Part shown: positions 18,408 through 27,402 of the stretch, in pieces
How the letters are laid out: every line of letters begins with the position of its first letter
Numbering within the stretch: the first letter of the stretch is position 1
Assembly: GCA_023954475.1 (NCBI GenBank)
Contig: JAMLHW010000006.1
Location: 62,001 to 126,000 of the forward strand
Reading direction: 5' to 3'
DNA length: 64,000 bases
Source: Anaerolineae bacterium
GTDB taxonomy: Bacteria; Chloroflexota; Anaerolineae; Promineifilales; Promineifilaceae
Made by a program: the position numbers and the translations under genes
Notes under the pieces: generated by a model
What the model saw: the letters and a program-made list of their open reading frames with translations, nothing else
Told to the model about the DNA's origin: nothing
The model's database searches: none

Positions 18408-18701
18408 ATGAGTAGGTTTCTGCAACGAGTCCGGGAAAAGGCCCGTACTGTTGGTCTAGCGGATGCGACAGAACAGGCGTAAACGAGTTGGATTAGACGC
18501 TATATTCTCTTTCACAGTTTTCAGACTGAATTGGAGATCAGTCGATCGCCCCGTGAGGATATTGAAGCTTTTATCTCTTTTTTGACGAACGAGAAGCAGT
18601 TGAGTGCTTCTTCTGTCAACCAGGCGATCAGTGCACTGGTGTTTTTGTACAAAGAGGTGCTGCGGGTCGATCTACCCACATGGTGTCAGCGAGCCTATTG
18701 A
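18408..18701 (+). pseudogene. integron integrase (IntI-type tyrosine recombinase) fragment
   Basis: Reading from ATG 18408: an N-terminal segment ending DATEQA, an in-frame TAA at 18480-18482, then TSWIRRYILFHSF, EDIEAFISFLTNEKQLSASS and NQAISALVFLYKEVLRVDLP, with a stop at 18699-18701. This is the N-terminal SAM-like core-binding domain of integron integrases, whose typical form is TEQAY.(R/D)WIRRFILFH...FLYREVL. The TAA replaces the expected Tyr codon (one base change). The whole catalytic domain with the R-H-R-Y residues is absent. The gene is therefore doubly inactivated: nonsense and truncation. Confidence 0.85.
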
Positions 18702-18728
18702 GTGCACTATTCTGCTGTCACTTTTCAC

Positions 18729-19538
18729 TCAAATATCGGCGAGAAATATTCGGACCGCACTGACAAACTGCTCATATTGATCATAATGGGCCATGTGGCC
18801 GGCACCCTTGATCTGCACAACGCTTCCGTCGTTCCATAACGCGGCCATGGCACGCACATCGTCTTGTGTAATCAGGCCATTGTTCAGGTCACCGGTTAGC
18901 AACAAGATTGGGCAATGAATTTTGGGGAGAGCCTCCTGCCAATGTGGCTCGGGCTGTTGAAAAGTTTGCACTACATGGGGGCTTACCAGGACTTTACTCT
19001 CCACTTGCCAGGCAAGTTCCTCTTCTGTCCAGTTTGGATTGTCCTCTTGCCATTTCGTGGTTAGCTCCTCTCTCGTCATGGAGATTGTGTCATTGAACCA
19101 GTCGGTCATCCCATCCGCCGTTGCCTGCCATCCGCCCCATCCGCTCCCCCAGCAGGGTTCATAAAGAATCAGGCCGGCCACCCGATCCGGGTGATCTGCC
19201 GCAGCAATGATGGCCGCAGCAGCACCCCCGGAATGCGCGATGAGTCTCAGGTTTTCCACGTTTAGGGCGGCTATGAAGTCGATTAAATCGGCTGCATGTT
19301 CTTCAAATGTATATCCCGTATCCAACTTTTCGGAATAGCCATGCCCTCGTTTATCGTACAATATCACGTCATAGTCATCCTCCAGCGCTTGTGCGACACG
19401 TGAATAGCCTATGCCCATGTCGGTTACACCAGTGGCGACTATCAGGACTGGTTTGCCGTTGCCGTCACGTCCACCAGTACGATAATAGTGTAGACTGACC
19501 CTGTTGGCGATTACATTGCCTTCAAACCATTCTGTCAT
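18729..19538 (-). CDS. alpha/beta hydrolase
   Basis: 269 residues from the ATG at 19538, which has a GAGAGG Shine-Dalgarno; a longer frame upstream lacks support. The fold is clear: VLIVATGVTDMGIGYSRVAQ, DVILYDKRGHGYSEK, nucleophile elbow IAHSGGAAAAIIAA, an acid in LLLTGDLN, and the terminal His in KGAGHMAHYDQ. The substrate is unknown; it resembles haloperoxidase/epoxide-hydrolase-like esterases. The gene ends only 28 bp from the integrase fragment, consistent with an insertion boundary. Confidence 0.88.
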   Translation of the reverse strand: MTEWFEGNVIANRVSLHYYRTGGRDGNGKPVLIVATGVTDMGIGYSRVAQALEDDYDVILYDKRGHGYSEKLDTGYTFEEHAADLIDFIAALNVENLRLIAHSGGAAAAIIAAADHPDRVAGLILYEPCWGSGWGGWQATADGMTDWFNDTISMTREELTTKWQEDNPNWTEEELAWQVESKVLVSPHVVQTFQQPEPHWQEALPKIHCPILLLTGDLNNGLITQDDVRAMAALWNDGSVVQIKGAGHMAHYDQYEQFVSAVRIFLADI

Positions 19539-19755
19539 GTTCCTCTCCGTGGATAGTTGCGCAAGTAGCTCGGCCGAACCCTGCCACCTTATCCTACGCC
19601 CTAAAACACCAACATACCACATGTCGCCAATGCTGCCATACTTGTCTCAGAGTAGCGAGATGCGCCATTTTGTCAACGTGATCAATGCTGGGTGCTAAGC
19701 GGCGTTAAACTGTAGAAAACAGAGACGTTCGCAAGTCCGTGTAACCGAAATCCAC

Positions 19756-20676
19756 TTAAGGCTTCAGTAAATTGTCATCAAAGAACACGATCAGATGTTG
19801 TTCGTAGGCCACCGGTTCAAACTGTTCAAAATCGACATGGCCGGCCTTCGGTACAAGCCACAACTCCTTCGGTTCGCGTGCGGCATCGCAAAGCATTTGC
19901 CCGTCATCGCTTCCTACCTTGGCATCCGCTCCGCCGTGGATGATCAAGATAGGCCGAGGACTGATATCGCCGATGACAGCCGCCGTGTCCAGCGCATCGA
20001 CGGAGAATCCCCACTCCCTTTCTGCCCAGAAGAGTATTGAACTGGCCAATAGCGGCACGGCCCAATGGGGTAGATCCGGCTGCTCAAACTGAATAAATGT
20101 CTCGATGGTGTCTTGCGAGAGCGAATAGGCGCTGCCCGTAGCAACTGCTTTCAGTCCATCGTTGTGCGCAGCGTAAAGGATCGCCGTGCCACCTCCCATC
20201 GACTCACCAAAAATGCCGATGCGCTCGGGATCGACATCATCACGCGTCAGCAGATAGTTGTACCAGGCGTCGAGATCTTTTTGCTCATGGTAGCCAAAGC
20301 TAATCAACTCTCCGTCACTGGCACCGTGAGCGCGGAAGCAGGACAGCAGCACGTTGTAACCGTGCTTGTTGAGAAATGCAGCCTCGTAGAGCGAGTCCGG
20401 CATTGGGCCGGGCGATCCGTGCTGAGCGATGACAGTCGCGCCGTTGGTACCCGGCACATACCATCCCGTCAAGTTGAGGCCGTCTTCTGTGGTGACAGTA
20501 ACTTCTTCAAATGCCATACCGAAATCTGTCGGTGTCTGCTCGATCTCGGGCCGTTCTGCCGCAGGATGATAGATGATGTCATGGGCAATTCCGCGCGTGA
20601 AAAACGCTACGCTGATGACTCCGACGATCACGATCGCGCTTACAACCAATATCCCGATTTTGACCCATTTATTCAT
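19756..20676 (-). CDS. membrane-anchored alpha/beta hydrolase (BAAT/S9-like)
   Basis: 306 residues. An N-terminal transmembrane anchor (IGILVVSAIVIVGVISVAFF) is followed by an extracytoplasmic hydrolase domain: LTGWYVPGTNGATVIAQHG, HGASDGELISFG, nucleophile elbow IFGESMGGGTAI, acid PILIIHGGADAKVG, and His KAGHVDFEQ. It belongs to the YfhR/Bem46-like group of alpha/beta hydrolases. The GGAGG Shine-Dalgarno supports the start. The substrate is unknown. It is separated from the other hydrolase at 18729-19538 by about 220 bp. Confidence 0.87.
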   Translation of the reverse strand: MNKWVKIGILVVSAIVIVGVISVAFFTRGIAHDIIYHPAAERPEIEQTPTDFGMAFEEVTVTTEDGLNLTGWYVPGTNGATVIAQHGSPGPMPDSLYEAAFLNKHGYNVLLSCFRAHGASDGELISFGYHEQKDLDAWYNYLLTRDDVDPERIGIFGESMGGGTAILYAAHNDGLKAVATGSAYSLSQDTIETFIQFEQPDLPHWAVPLLASSILFWAEREWGFSVDALDTAAVIGDISPRPILIIHGGADAKVGSDDGQMLCDAAREPKELWLVPKAGHVDFEQFEPVAYEQHLIVFFDDNLLKP

Positions 20677-20934
20677 GGCACACCTCCGCGACTGTCTGGG
20701 AGGCGGTGTTTACTTCACGGACCAAGTGCTGCACTGCATGAATCGATTGTATCTATCCACGGAAACAGCCACCCCCGCACCTTGTTTGTAGTATGGCATG
20801 TAAGGAATCGAAGTGTCAAGTGATTTTTGTCACATGTACGGGGCAAACACTGTGTGCATTGTCGCTTCATCTTGCCCTTCGGCCGAACCGACCCACTACA
20901 CTTTTTCTCACCTGCCTGACTCGGCCGAAACCGC

Positions 20935-20940
20935 TATAAT
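20935..20940 (+). promoter_or_regulatory. -10 element implying a leaderless mRNA
   Basis: TATAAT ends 7 bp before the ATG at 20948, and no Shine-Dalgarno precedes that ATG. Transcription would begin at or next to the start codon. Confidence 0.55.
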
Positions 20941-20947
20941 CTCCCGC

Positions 20948-21793
20948 ATGCGAATATTCATCATCGGCGCCAAAGGGCAACTGGGCACAGCCCTGACGCG
21001 GTGCCTGAACACACACACATTGACGTTACGCGATTTGCCGGAACTGGATATGACCGATCGGGAGGCGCTTTCGGCCGAAATCGATACCGTTCAGCCCGAT
21101 CTCCTGATCAACGCCGCCGCTTACACCAACGTCGACGGCTGCGCCCAAAACCCACAACTCGCCTACCGCGTCAACGGCCTCGGCCCGCAAAATCTGGCGT
21201 TGGCGTGCGCCGAACACGACATCCCGCTCGTCCACGTCAGCACCAACGAAGTCTTTCCCGGGCGCAAAGCGGCAGGCTACGATGAATGGGACACGCTCGA
21301 ACCGGTTAATCCCTATGGTCGCTCCAAGGTGGCTGGCGAACACAACGTGCGTGCGTTGTGGCGCAAACATTACATCGTCCGAACAGCGTGGCTCTACGCC
21401 CCCGGTGGGCGCAATTTTATCCACGCCATTTTGCGTTTTGCGCGGGAGCGCGGCGCGATTCGCGTCGTCACTGACGAGATCGGCAATCCGACCAATGTCG
21501 CTGACCTGGCGGCAGCCATCAAACTACTGATGACGACCGGACAGTACGGCACCTACCATTTCGTCAACAGCGGCGCGTGTTCACGCTGGGAATTCGCCAA
21601 CGAAATTCTGCGCCTGGCAGATCTGGAAAACGTGCTGAACGAACAGATTTTGAGCAGCGAATTTGACCGCGCATCGACACCGCCACCGCTCGGTGCATTG
21701 AACAACAATGTCGGAGCAGCGATTGGGATTGCGCTGCGACCGTGGCAAGTTGCTCTGGCGGACTATTTTCGCGCGGAAGCCCTTGATTCCTGA
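20948..21793 (+). CDS. rfbD: dTDP-4-dehydrorhamnose reductase (RmlD family)
   Basis: 281 residues from the ATG at 20948, which starts the Rossmann motif MRIFIIGAKGQLGTAL. The SDR features are present: INAAAYTNVDGCA, HVSTNEVFPG, and YGRSKVAGE with the catalytic Tyr-x-x-x-Lys. It would reduce dTDP-4-keto-L-rhamnose to dTDP-L-rhamnose with NAD(P)H. No rfbA, B or C gene is adjacent. The upstream in-frame extension is not used: the -10 element at 20935-20940 overlaps it. It is followed 23 bp later by oligopeptidase B. Confidence 0.85.
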   Translation: MRIFIIGAKGQLGTALTRCLNTHTLTLRDLPELDMTDREALSAEIDTVQPDLLINAAAYTNVDGCAQNPQLAYRVNGLGPQNLALACAEHDIPLVHVSTNEVFPGRKAAGYDEWDTLEPVNPYGRSKVAGEHNVRALWRKHYIVRTAWLYAPGGRNFIHAILRFARERGAIRVVTDEIGNPTNVADLAAAIKLLMTTGQYGTYHFVNSGACSRWEFANEILRLADLENVLNEQILSSEFDRASTPPPLGALNNNVGAAIGIALRPWQVALADYFRAEALDS

Positions 21794-21816
21794 CTGGAAG
21801 ATACACTTTATCAGCA

Positions 21817-23877
21817 ATGAAAAATAACTTGAAACCACCTGTGGCCGCTATTCGGCCGAAAAACCTCACCATCCACAACCACACGCGCACCGACAACTAC
21901 TATTGGCTGCGCGAAAAGCACAATCCAGAGGTCATCGCCTATCTCGAAGCAGAAAATGCGTATACCGAAGCGATGACTGCCCACACCGCCGATCTGCGCG
22001 ACAAATTGTATGAGGAGATGGTCGGCCGAATTCAAGAAACCGACGACACCGTTCCGGCCCGCAAAGGCGACTACTTCTACTACTCACGCACCGAAGAAGG
22101 CAAACAATACCGCATCTACTGCCGCAAACACGGCAATCTCGACGCACCTGAAGAAATTCTGCTCGACATGAACATCTTCGGCGATCAGCACGACTACGTT
22201 GTACTCGGTATCTATGAGATAAGTCCGGACCACAATCTTCTGGCATACGGTCTTGACACGAGCGGTGCGGAGACATACACCATTCGCGTCAAGAATCTGG
22301 CAACGGGTGACTTGCTAGACGATGTGATTGAGCAGGCCGCCGGTTCGGCCGAATGGGGCGACGACAACACCCTCTATTACACGACCGAAGACGACGCCAA
22401 ACGCGCTGATAAATTGTGGCGGCACACGCTCGGCGCACAACAAGCTGATGACACATTGATCATCCACGAGCCGGACGCCCTCTACCGCGTCTTTCCGCAC
22501 AAAACGCGTGACGAACGCTATTTGATGGTCAAGCTGTACGGCATTGAAACGCAGGAAACGCAGTTCATCGACCTGGCACAACCAAACGGTGCTTTAGTGC
22601 CGATTCAGCCGCGTATTGCCGGCATGCGCTACACTGTCGATCATCGCGATGGTCTGTTCTACATTGTGACTAATGCGGATGAATCGCCGAATAATAAGGT
22701 GGTGACGGTTTCGGCCGATAATCCCGCCAAAGCCAACTGGCGCGACTGGCTGCCCCACCGCGACGATGTCAAGCTCGACGCCATCGACCTGTTTGCCGGA
22801 CACATGGCCCTCACCGAACGCGCCAACGGCCTGCGCCAACTGCGCATCTTTGATTTTGACAGCACAGAAACCCACACAATCAGCTTTCCGGAACCAGTTT
22901 ACACCGTCACTGTGAATCGTAATCCTGAGTACAATACGACCTTGCTCCGTTTCACCTACATGTCGCTGACAACGCCCGACTCGGTTTACGATTACGACAT
23001 GGACAGCCGGCAACGTGAACTGAAAAAGCGCAAACCGGTGCTTGGTGGGTACGAGCCTGATGATTATCAGTCAGAGCGTATCTTCGCCACCGCGCCGGAC
23101 GGCAAGCAGGTTCCGATCTCCATCGTCTACCGCAAAGGCGCCCGCGACAATGGCACTGTGCCGCTCCACCTCTACGGCTACGGCTCTTACGGGTACACCA
23201 TTGACCCGACTTTCAATTCAAATCGACTGAGCTTGCTCGACCGCGGCGTCATTTTCGCCATTGCCCATGTGCGCGGCAGTCAGGTCATGGGACGCCAATG
23301 GTACGACGAAGGCAAATTCCTCAGCAAGAAAAACACGTTCACCGATTTCATCGCCTGCGCCGAACATCTCATCGCCAACCGCTACACGACGCCGCAGCAG
23401 ATGACAATGGAGGGGCGCAGCGCGGGCGGTTTGCTCATGGGCGCGGTGCTCAACATGACGCCACACCTGTTCAAGGGTGCGGTTGCCGGTGTGCCGTTCG
23501 TCGATGTGGTCACGACGATGCTCGACGAAAGCATCCCGCTGACGGTCGGCGAATTCGACGAATGGGGCAACCCGAAGGACAAGACATACTACGATTACAT
23601 GCTGTCCTATTCGCCCTACGACAATGTAGAGGCGAAGGATTATCACAACATCCTCGTCACCGCCGGACTCAACGATCCGCGCGTCCAATATTGGGAACCG
23701 GCGAAATGGGTCGCCAAATTGCGCACGCTGAAGACGGATGACAATGTCCTGATCATGAAAATGCACATGGGTGCCGGCCATTTCAGTTCGTCGGGTCGCT
23801 ACGACTATTTGAAGGATGTCGCTTTTGACTACGCCTTTATCCTGGATATGCTTGTACTAGCTCATCGCAAGTACTGA
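21817..23877 (+). CDS. ptrB: oligopeptidase B (S9A serine peptidase)
   Basis: 686 residues, the usual length for the family. The N-terminal half is the beta-propeller gate, starting with the PR.D.Y.WL(R) type element HTRTDNYYWLREK. The C-terminal catalytic domain has GYGSYGYTIDPTFN, the nucleophile GRSAGGLLMGAVLN, VPFVDVVTTMLDESIPLT typical of PtrB, the acid in GLNDPRVQYWEPAKWVAKLR, and the terminal His in MGAGHFSSSGR. Family enzymes cut short peptides after Arg or Lys in the cytoplasm. It may be translated from the rfbD transcript. Confidence 0.93.
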   Translation: MKNNLKPPVAAIRPKNLTIHNHTRTDNYYWLREKHNPEVIAYLEAENAYTEAMTAHTADLRDKLYEEMVGRIQETDDTVPARKGDYFYYSRTEEGKQYRIYCRKHGNLDAPEEILLDMNIFGDQHDYVVLGIYEISPDHNLLAYGLDTSGAETYTIRVKNLATGDLLDDVIEQAAGSAEWGDDNTLYYTTEDDAKRADKLWRHTLGAQQADDTLIIHEPDALYRVFPHKTRDERYLMVKLYGIETQETQFIDLAQPNGALVPIQPRIAGMRYTVDHRDGLFYIVTNADESPNNKVVTVSADNPAKANWRDWLPHRDDVKLDAIDLFAGHMALTERANGLRQLRIFDFDSTETHTISFPEPVYTVTVNRNPEYNTTLLRFTYMSLTTPDSVYDYDMDSRQRELKKRKPVLGGYEPDDYQSERIFATAPDGKQVPISIVYRKGARDNGTVPLHLYGYGSYGYTIDPTFNSNRLSLLDRGVIFAIAHVRGSQVMGRQWYDEGKFLSKKNTFTDFIACAEHLIANRYTTPQQMTMEGRSAGGLLMGAVLNMTPHLFKGAVAGVPFVDVVTTMLDESIPLTVGEFDEWGNPKDKTYYDYMLSYSPYDNVEAKDYHNILVTAGLNDPRVQYWEPAKWVAKLRTLKTDDNVLIMKMHMGAGHFSSSGRYDYLKDVAFDYAFILDMLVLAHRKY

Positions 23878-23893
23878 ATGAAGGAAAAGAACG

Positions 23894-24709
23894 ATGTTTG
23901 AATGGCAAAAAGAGATAAGGGATGGAATGTTATTGATGGTATCCCAAAACAGAGGATACATTGAAGCAACACACAACATCTTACGGTACGTGCATGAAAT
24001 CTATATTGAAAACAATTCTCACCTTTATACAGAGTCTGAATTGTATTGGATAACCCATTATCTGGATAGTGTGGTCTACAAATATTTTTTGCTAAGGTTA
24101 GCAGTTGAGCAACTCCAGTCCGTAAGACACGGAAGAATTTATGAGTCCCTTTGGCCAGCTATTGAGAATAGCGTACAAACTCTGGATTGCTCCGATGATG
24201 AGCAGATATTGGTCTCCTTTGCTCTGGAAGCTTTCTTATTCGAAGCTAGATCGTTTCTCGATATTTACATGATACTTGTATGCTTACTGTTAAAAACCGG
24301 GTTCACAAAAGGTCATATGAGCAAGTCGACATTCTTTAGTGAACTAGACAAAGTGACGATACCTCCTTTTGCACAGAAAGCAGATTGGATGAAGCAATAC
24401 TTTGAAAAAAAGGTGTTCGGTCATGAAGAAAATCCTGGTGCTACAGTGTCCCGTAATGATTGGGGTACTTTGTTGAGAAGCCTAAGAGATAGAATTGCAC
24501 ACAGAGATATTATTACCTTATCGTTTGATAGCCAAGAAAGATTTACAAATGATATTCGCCTTGATTGGCCAACTTTAAAAGGTATCACGTACCATTTATT
24601 TGCCGAAACCATTGGAAATGAAGTACATGCTCTATTTCATCAGGCACTTTGTCACATCTATGAATTGAAATGGGACGATTATCAAGCGGTTGCTCAAGAA
24701 GCAGTCTAG
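23894..24709 (+). CDS. AT-rich hypothetical protein, probably acquired
   Basis: 271 residues, no family recognised. Mostly helical with many aromatic residues; there is a hydrophobic stretch (FLDIYMILVCLLLKTGF, about 126-142) and a C-terminal region with RNDWGTLLRSLRDRIAHRD. The RDRIAH(R)D element resembles the R-x4-6-H motif of HEPN-like proteins, but this is suggestive only. Composition is clearly more AT-rich than the flanking genes, and no TCGGCCGA octamer occurs from about 22.7 to 24.95 kb, so recent transfer is likely. It begins 16 bp after ptrB. Confidence 0.6.
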   Translation: MFEWQKEIRDGMLLMVSQNRGYIEATHNILRYVHEIYIENNSHLYTESELYWITHYLDSVVYKYFLLRLAVEQLQSVRHGRIYESLWPAIENSVQTLDCSDDEQILVSFALEAFLFEARSFLDIYMILVCLLLKTGFTKGHMSKSTFFSELDKVTIPPFAQKADWMKQYFEKKVFGHEENPGATVSRNDWGTLLRSLRDRIAHRDIITLSFDSQERFTNDIRLDWPTLKGITYHLFAETIGNEVHALFHQALCHIYELKWDDYQAVAQEAV

Positions 24710-24772
24710 CTATATTTGTGTCGATGAAAAGTACAGATACAAAGGGTTAAATTCTCGATTGAGTAACCCATC

Positions 24773-25738
24773 GTGAACATTGTCTCAATCATTATTCCGC
24801 ACCTGAACGGCAAACAGCATCTCGACGACTGCTTGGGCAGCCTGCGCCGCCAGACATTTACCGATTTTGAGGTGTTACTGGTCGATAACGGCTCGACGGA
24901 CGGGTCGCAGGCGTATGTTCGAGATGAGTTTCCTGAAGTAGAGGTGATCGAAATCGGCCGAAATCTCGGCTTCACCGGCGCATGCAACCTCGGGTACGAA
25001 AAATCCAAGGGCGACATCGTCATTCTGCTCAACAACGACACCGAAGTCGATTCCCATTGGCTTGAACATATCGTCAACGCCTTCGCAACGCATCCCGAAG
25101 TCGGCAGCGTCGCCGGCAAAATGTTGCTGTTCGACCGGCGCGACACCTTTCACACGGCCGGCGACTTCTACCGCGTAGACGGCATTCCCGGCAATCGCGG
25201 CGTTTGGCAGCAAGATCAAGGCCAATACGACACAGAGGAACCGGTATTCTCTGCCTGTGGCGGCTCTTCTGCCTATCGTCGCGCCATGCTTGACGAAATC
25301 GGCTTTCTCGATGACGATTTCTTTTTTTCCTGCGAAGATGTCGATTTGGGTTGGCGCGCACAATTGGCCGGCTGGCGTGTGCTCTATGTGCCGGAAGCCG
25401 TCGTCTACCACAAACTTAAATCATCCGGCGGCGGCACGATTAGCAGCTACTACGACGGTCGCAATTTCCTCTACCTAATCTGGAAAAACTATCCCACGAG
25501 CCTGCTCAAGCAGAATTGGCCGTCGATCCTGCGGGCGCAATGGCGAATTTCACGCGAGGCGCTGGCAGCATGGCGCGGTGCAGCCGCACGTGCGCGATTG
25601 CGTGGACAAATCGCGGGTTTGATCGGGGTGTTCAAGATGTGGCCGAAGCGCCGCCGGATTCAGGCTAACCGTCGCGTTTCTGACGATTACCTGATTTCTA
25701 TCCTCACACCGGTTGACGAGACTCAGTCAGATGGGTAA
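24773..25738 (+). CDS. family 2 glycosyltransferase (rhamnosyltransferase-like)
   Basis: 321 residues from a GTG. GT-A fold: VSIIIPHLNGKQHLDDCLGS, LVDNGSTDGSQAYVRD, NLGFTGACNLGYEKSKGDIV, and the DxD-type LLNNDTEVDSHWLE. Later come FFFSCEDVDLGWRAQLAGW (the ED base region) and VVYHKLKSSGGGT. This pattern is typical of cell-surface polysaccharide GT2 enzymes of the WcaA/rhamnosyltransferase type. With RfbD at 20948 a dTDP-rhamnose donor is plausible, not shown. A second GT2 follows 32 bp later, suggesting one operon. Confidence 0.88.
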   Translation: MNIVSIIIPHLNGKQHLDDCLGSLRRQTFTDFEVLLVDNGSTDGSQAYVRDEFPEVEVIEIGRNLGFTGACNLGYEKSKGDIVILLNNDTEVDSHWLEHIVNAFATHPEVGSVAGKMLLFDRRDTFHTAGDFYRVDGIPGNRGVWQQDQGQYDTEEPVFSACGGSSAYRRAMLDEIGFLDDDFFFSCEDVDLGWRAQLAGWRVLYVPEAVVYHKLKSSGGGTISSYYDGRNFLYLIWKNYPTSLLKQNWPSILRAQWRISREALAAWRGAAARARLRGQIAGLIGVFKMWPKRRRIQANRRVSDDYLISILTPVDETQSDG

Positions 25739-25770
25739 GATTGCCCGTTCACTAAAAACGGCCTATCTCT

Positions 25771-26532
25771 ATGAGCGAGTCACCTTACTTAAGCGTCATT
25801 ATTCCTGCCTATAACGAAGAACGGCGTATCGGCCGAACCCTTGACGCTATCCACACCTATCTGCAACAACAGACGTTTTCATGGGAAATTCTGGTCGTCC
25901 TTGACGGTGTTTCCGACAATACTCTCGACGTCATCACCACGTTTGCCGACCAGAAAGAGCATATCCGCTGGATCGACCGCAAAGAGAATCGCGGCAAAGG
26001 GTATACGGTACGCGAAGGGATGCTGGCAGCCGACGGAACTGTGCGCCTCTTCACCGACGCCGACAACTCTACTGACATCTCCCACTTTGACCTCATGCGA
26101 CCTGAGTTTGACGCCGGCATCGATGTCGCCATTTGTTCGCGTGACAGCAAGGATGTGTCCACGGCGCGACAAGCTGTGCCGCAACCGTTCTTGAAGCGCA
26201 TGTTGGGTGACCTGGGCAATCTGTTCATTCAGATCATGGCGGTGCGCGGCATCTGGGATACGCAGTGCGGTTTCAAGGCGTTTTCGGCCGAATCAGCACA
26301 ACAAATCTTCACCCAGGCTCGCATTGACGGTTGGGGCTTTGACATTGAAGCGTTGGCATTGGCACGACGATTTGGCTACGCGATCAAAGTGCTCCCGGCC
26401 GATTGGATCGATGACACAGACACACATGTCAGCCTGTTAAATTACTTCGGCACTTTCTGGGAAACGGTCAAAATTCGCTGGTATCTCTCCACCGGCAAAT
26501 ATGGGTCTAAATCTAGCAGAACCACCAGATAA
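25771..26532 (+). CDS. dolichyl-phosphate-glucose synthase-like glycosyltransferase (GT2)
   Basis: 253 residues. LSVIIPAYNEERRIGRTLDA at the N-terminus, LVVLDGVSDNT, ENRGKGYTVREGMLAA, and the DxD motif in LFTDADNSTDISHF. These match the ALG5/DPG-synthase group, as does DTQCGFKAFSAESAQQIF. It would transfer a hexose from a nucleotide sugar to a polyprenyl phosphate. No membrane helix is seen. It forms a glycan gene pair with the upstream GT2. The next gene, RNase HII, starts 93 bp later. Confidence 0.85.
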   Translation: MSESPYLSVIIPAYNEERRIGRTLDAIHTYLQQQTFSWEILVVLDGVSDNTLDVITTFADQKEHIRWIDRKENRGKGYTVREGMLAADGTVRLFTDADNSTDISHFDLMRPEFDAGIDVAICSRDSKDVSTARQAVPQPFLKRMLGDLGNLFIQIMAVRGIWDTQCGFKAFSAESAQQIFTQARIDGWGFDIEALALARRFGYAIKVLPADWIDDTDTHVSLLNYFGTFWETVKIRWYLSTGKYGSKSSRTTR

Positions 26533-26625
26533 ATGGTATGATTGGGGTAGGCTGGAACGTGTTATTCGGCCGAAAACCATCAATCCGACGCCCGAACCAG
26601 GGTCATCGACCAGCGGAATATTGCA

Positions 26626-27255
26626 GTGCCGACACTCGATATCGAACACAGGGTCGCCCAAAAACGCCAGATCAGCCTCATTGCCGGTCTCGACGAAGTC
26701 GGACGCGGTGCACTGGCCGGCCCAGTAGTCGCCGCCGCCGTCGTTTTACCCCTCCACGATCTGGAAAAACTGGAACGCCTCGCCGAGGTCAACGATTCCA
26801 AACGACTCAGTCCTAAAAAACGCGAACAACTCTACGATATCATCATCGCCAACGCCGTTGCACACGGCATCGGCAGCGCATCTCCTATCCGCATCGACAA
26901 CGAAGGCATCATGGCTGCCACCCGACACGCCATGCGCGAAGCATTGCACCACATCCAGCCGGAACCGGAATTCCTGCTGATCGATGGCCGCATTCGGCTC
27001 AAAGATGTCAACATCCCACAGCAAGCGGTGGTCAAGGGTGACTTATTGAGCCTGAGCATTGCCGCTGCCTCGATTCTTGCCAAAGTCAAACGCGACCGGT
27101 ACATGATTGCTCTCGCCGATCTCTACCCGCAGTTCGGTTTTGATCACCACAAAGGGTACGCGACTCCCCAACACCTCGCTGCCTTGCAGGAAAACGAACC
27201 AATCGCCTTGCATCGCCACTCGTTTTCCCCTGTGCGGCTGCGTCTGATTGAGTGA
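26626..27255 (+). CDS. rnhB: ribonuclease HII
   Basis: 209 residues from a GTG. It has the RNase HII signature GLDEVGRGALAGPVVAAAVV (D and E of the DEDD active site), VNDSKRLSPKKRE, FLLIDGRIRL with the third acid, SIAAASILAKVKRD, and FDHHKGYATPQHL (H-x3-GY). It removes ribonucleotides from RNA-DNA hybrids, including single misincorporated ones. It is a housekeeping gene. No strong Shine-Dalgarno is visible, so a slightly different start is possible. Confidence 0.93.
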   Translation: MPTLDIEHRVAQKRQISLIAGLDEVGRGALAGPVVAAAVVLPLHDLEKLERLAEVNDSKRLSPKKREQLYDIIIANAVAHGIGSASPIRIDNEGIMAATRHAMREALHHIQPEPEFLLIDGRIRLKDVNIPQQAVVKGDLLSLSIAAASILAKVKRDRYMIALADLYPQFGFDHHKGYATPQHLAALQENEPIALHRHSFSPVRLRLIE

Positions 27256-27402
27256 TCCACACACTTGCGTTTAGCTCGGCAGTCGTCTCGCCGGTGAAAT
27301 CTCCCAACTCAAATACGTTTACACAAAATTAATAGCCAAAAGTAATTCGGTGTCGTACTATTCGGGCACGAAGCAACACGGGTTCGCTTGCCGGAGGTGT
27401 AT

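Larger units (their letters stand above)
17179..18701. mobile_element. decayed single-cassette integron
   Basis: Three parts lie in integron order: an integron-integrase-type fragment (18408-18701, plus), an attI-like GTTAGCT core on the minus strand (18327-18321), and a divergent AT-rich gene (18200-17328, minus) followed by a 100-bp attC-like palindrome (17278-17179). Divergence of intI from the cassette gene with the recombination site between them is the standard layout. The region lacks the TCGGCCGA octamer that marks the host DNA. The integrase is broken, so the element should be immobile. Confidence 0.6.

Noticed and set aside
20813-20947. An N-terminal extension of rfbD
   Set aside because: It contains the -10 element at 20935-20940 and two TCGGCCGA copies, and precedes the Rossmann motif that normally begins the protein.
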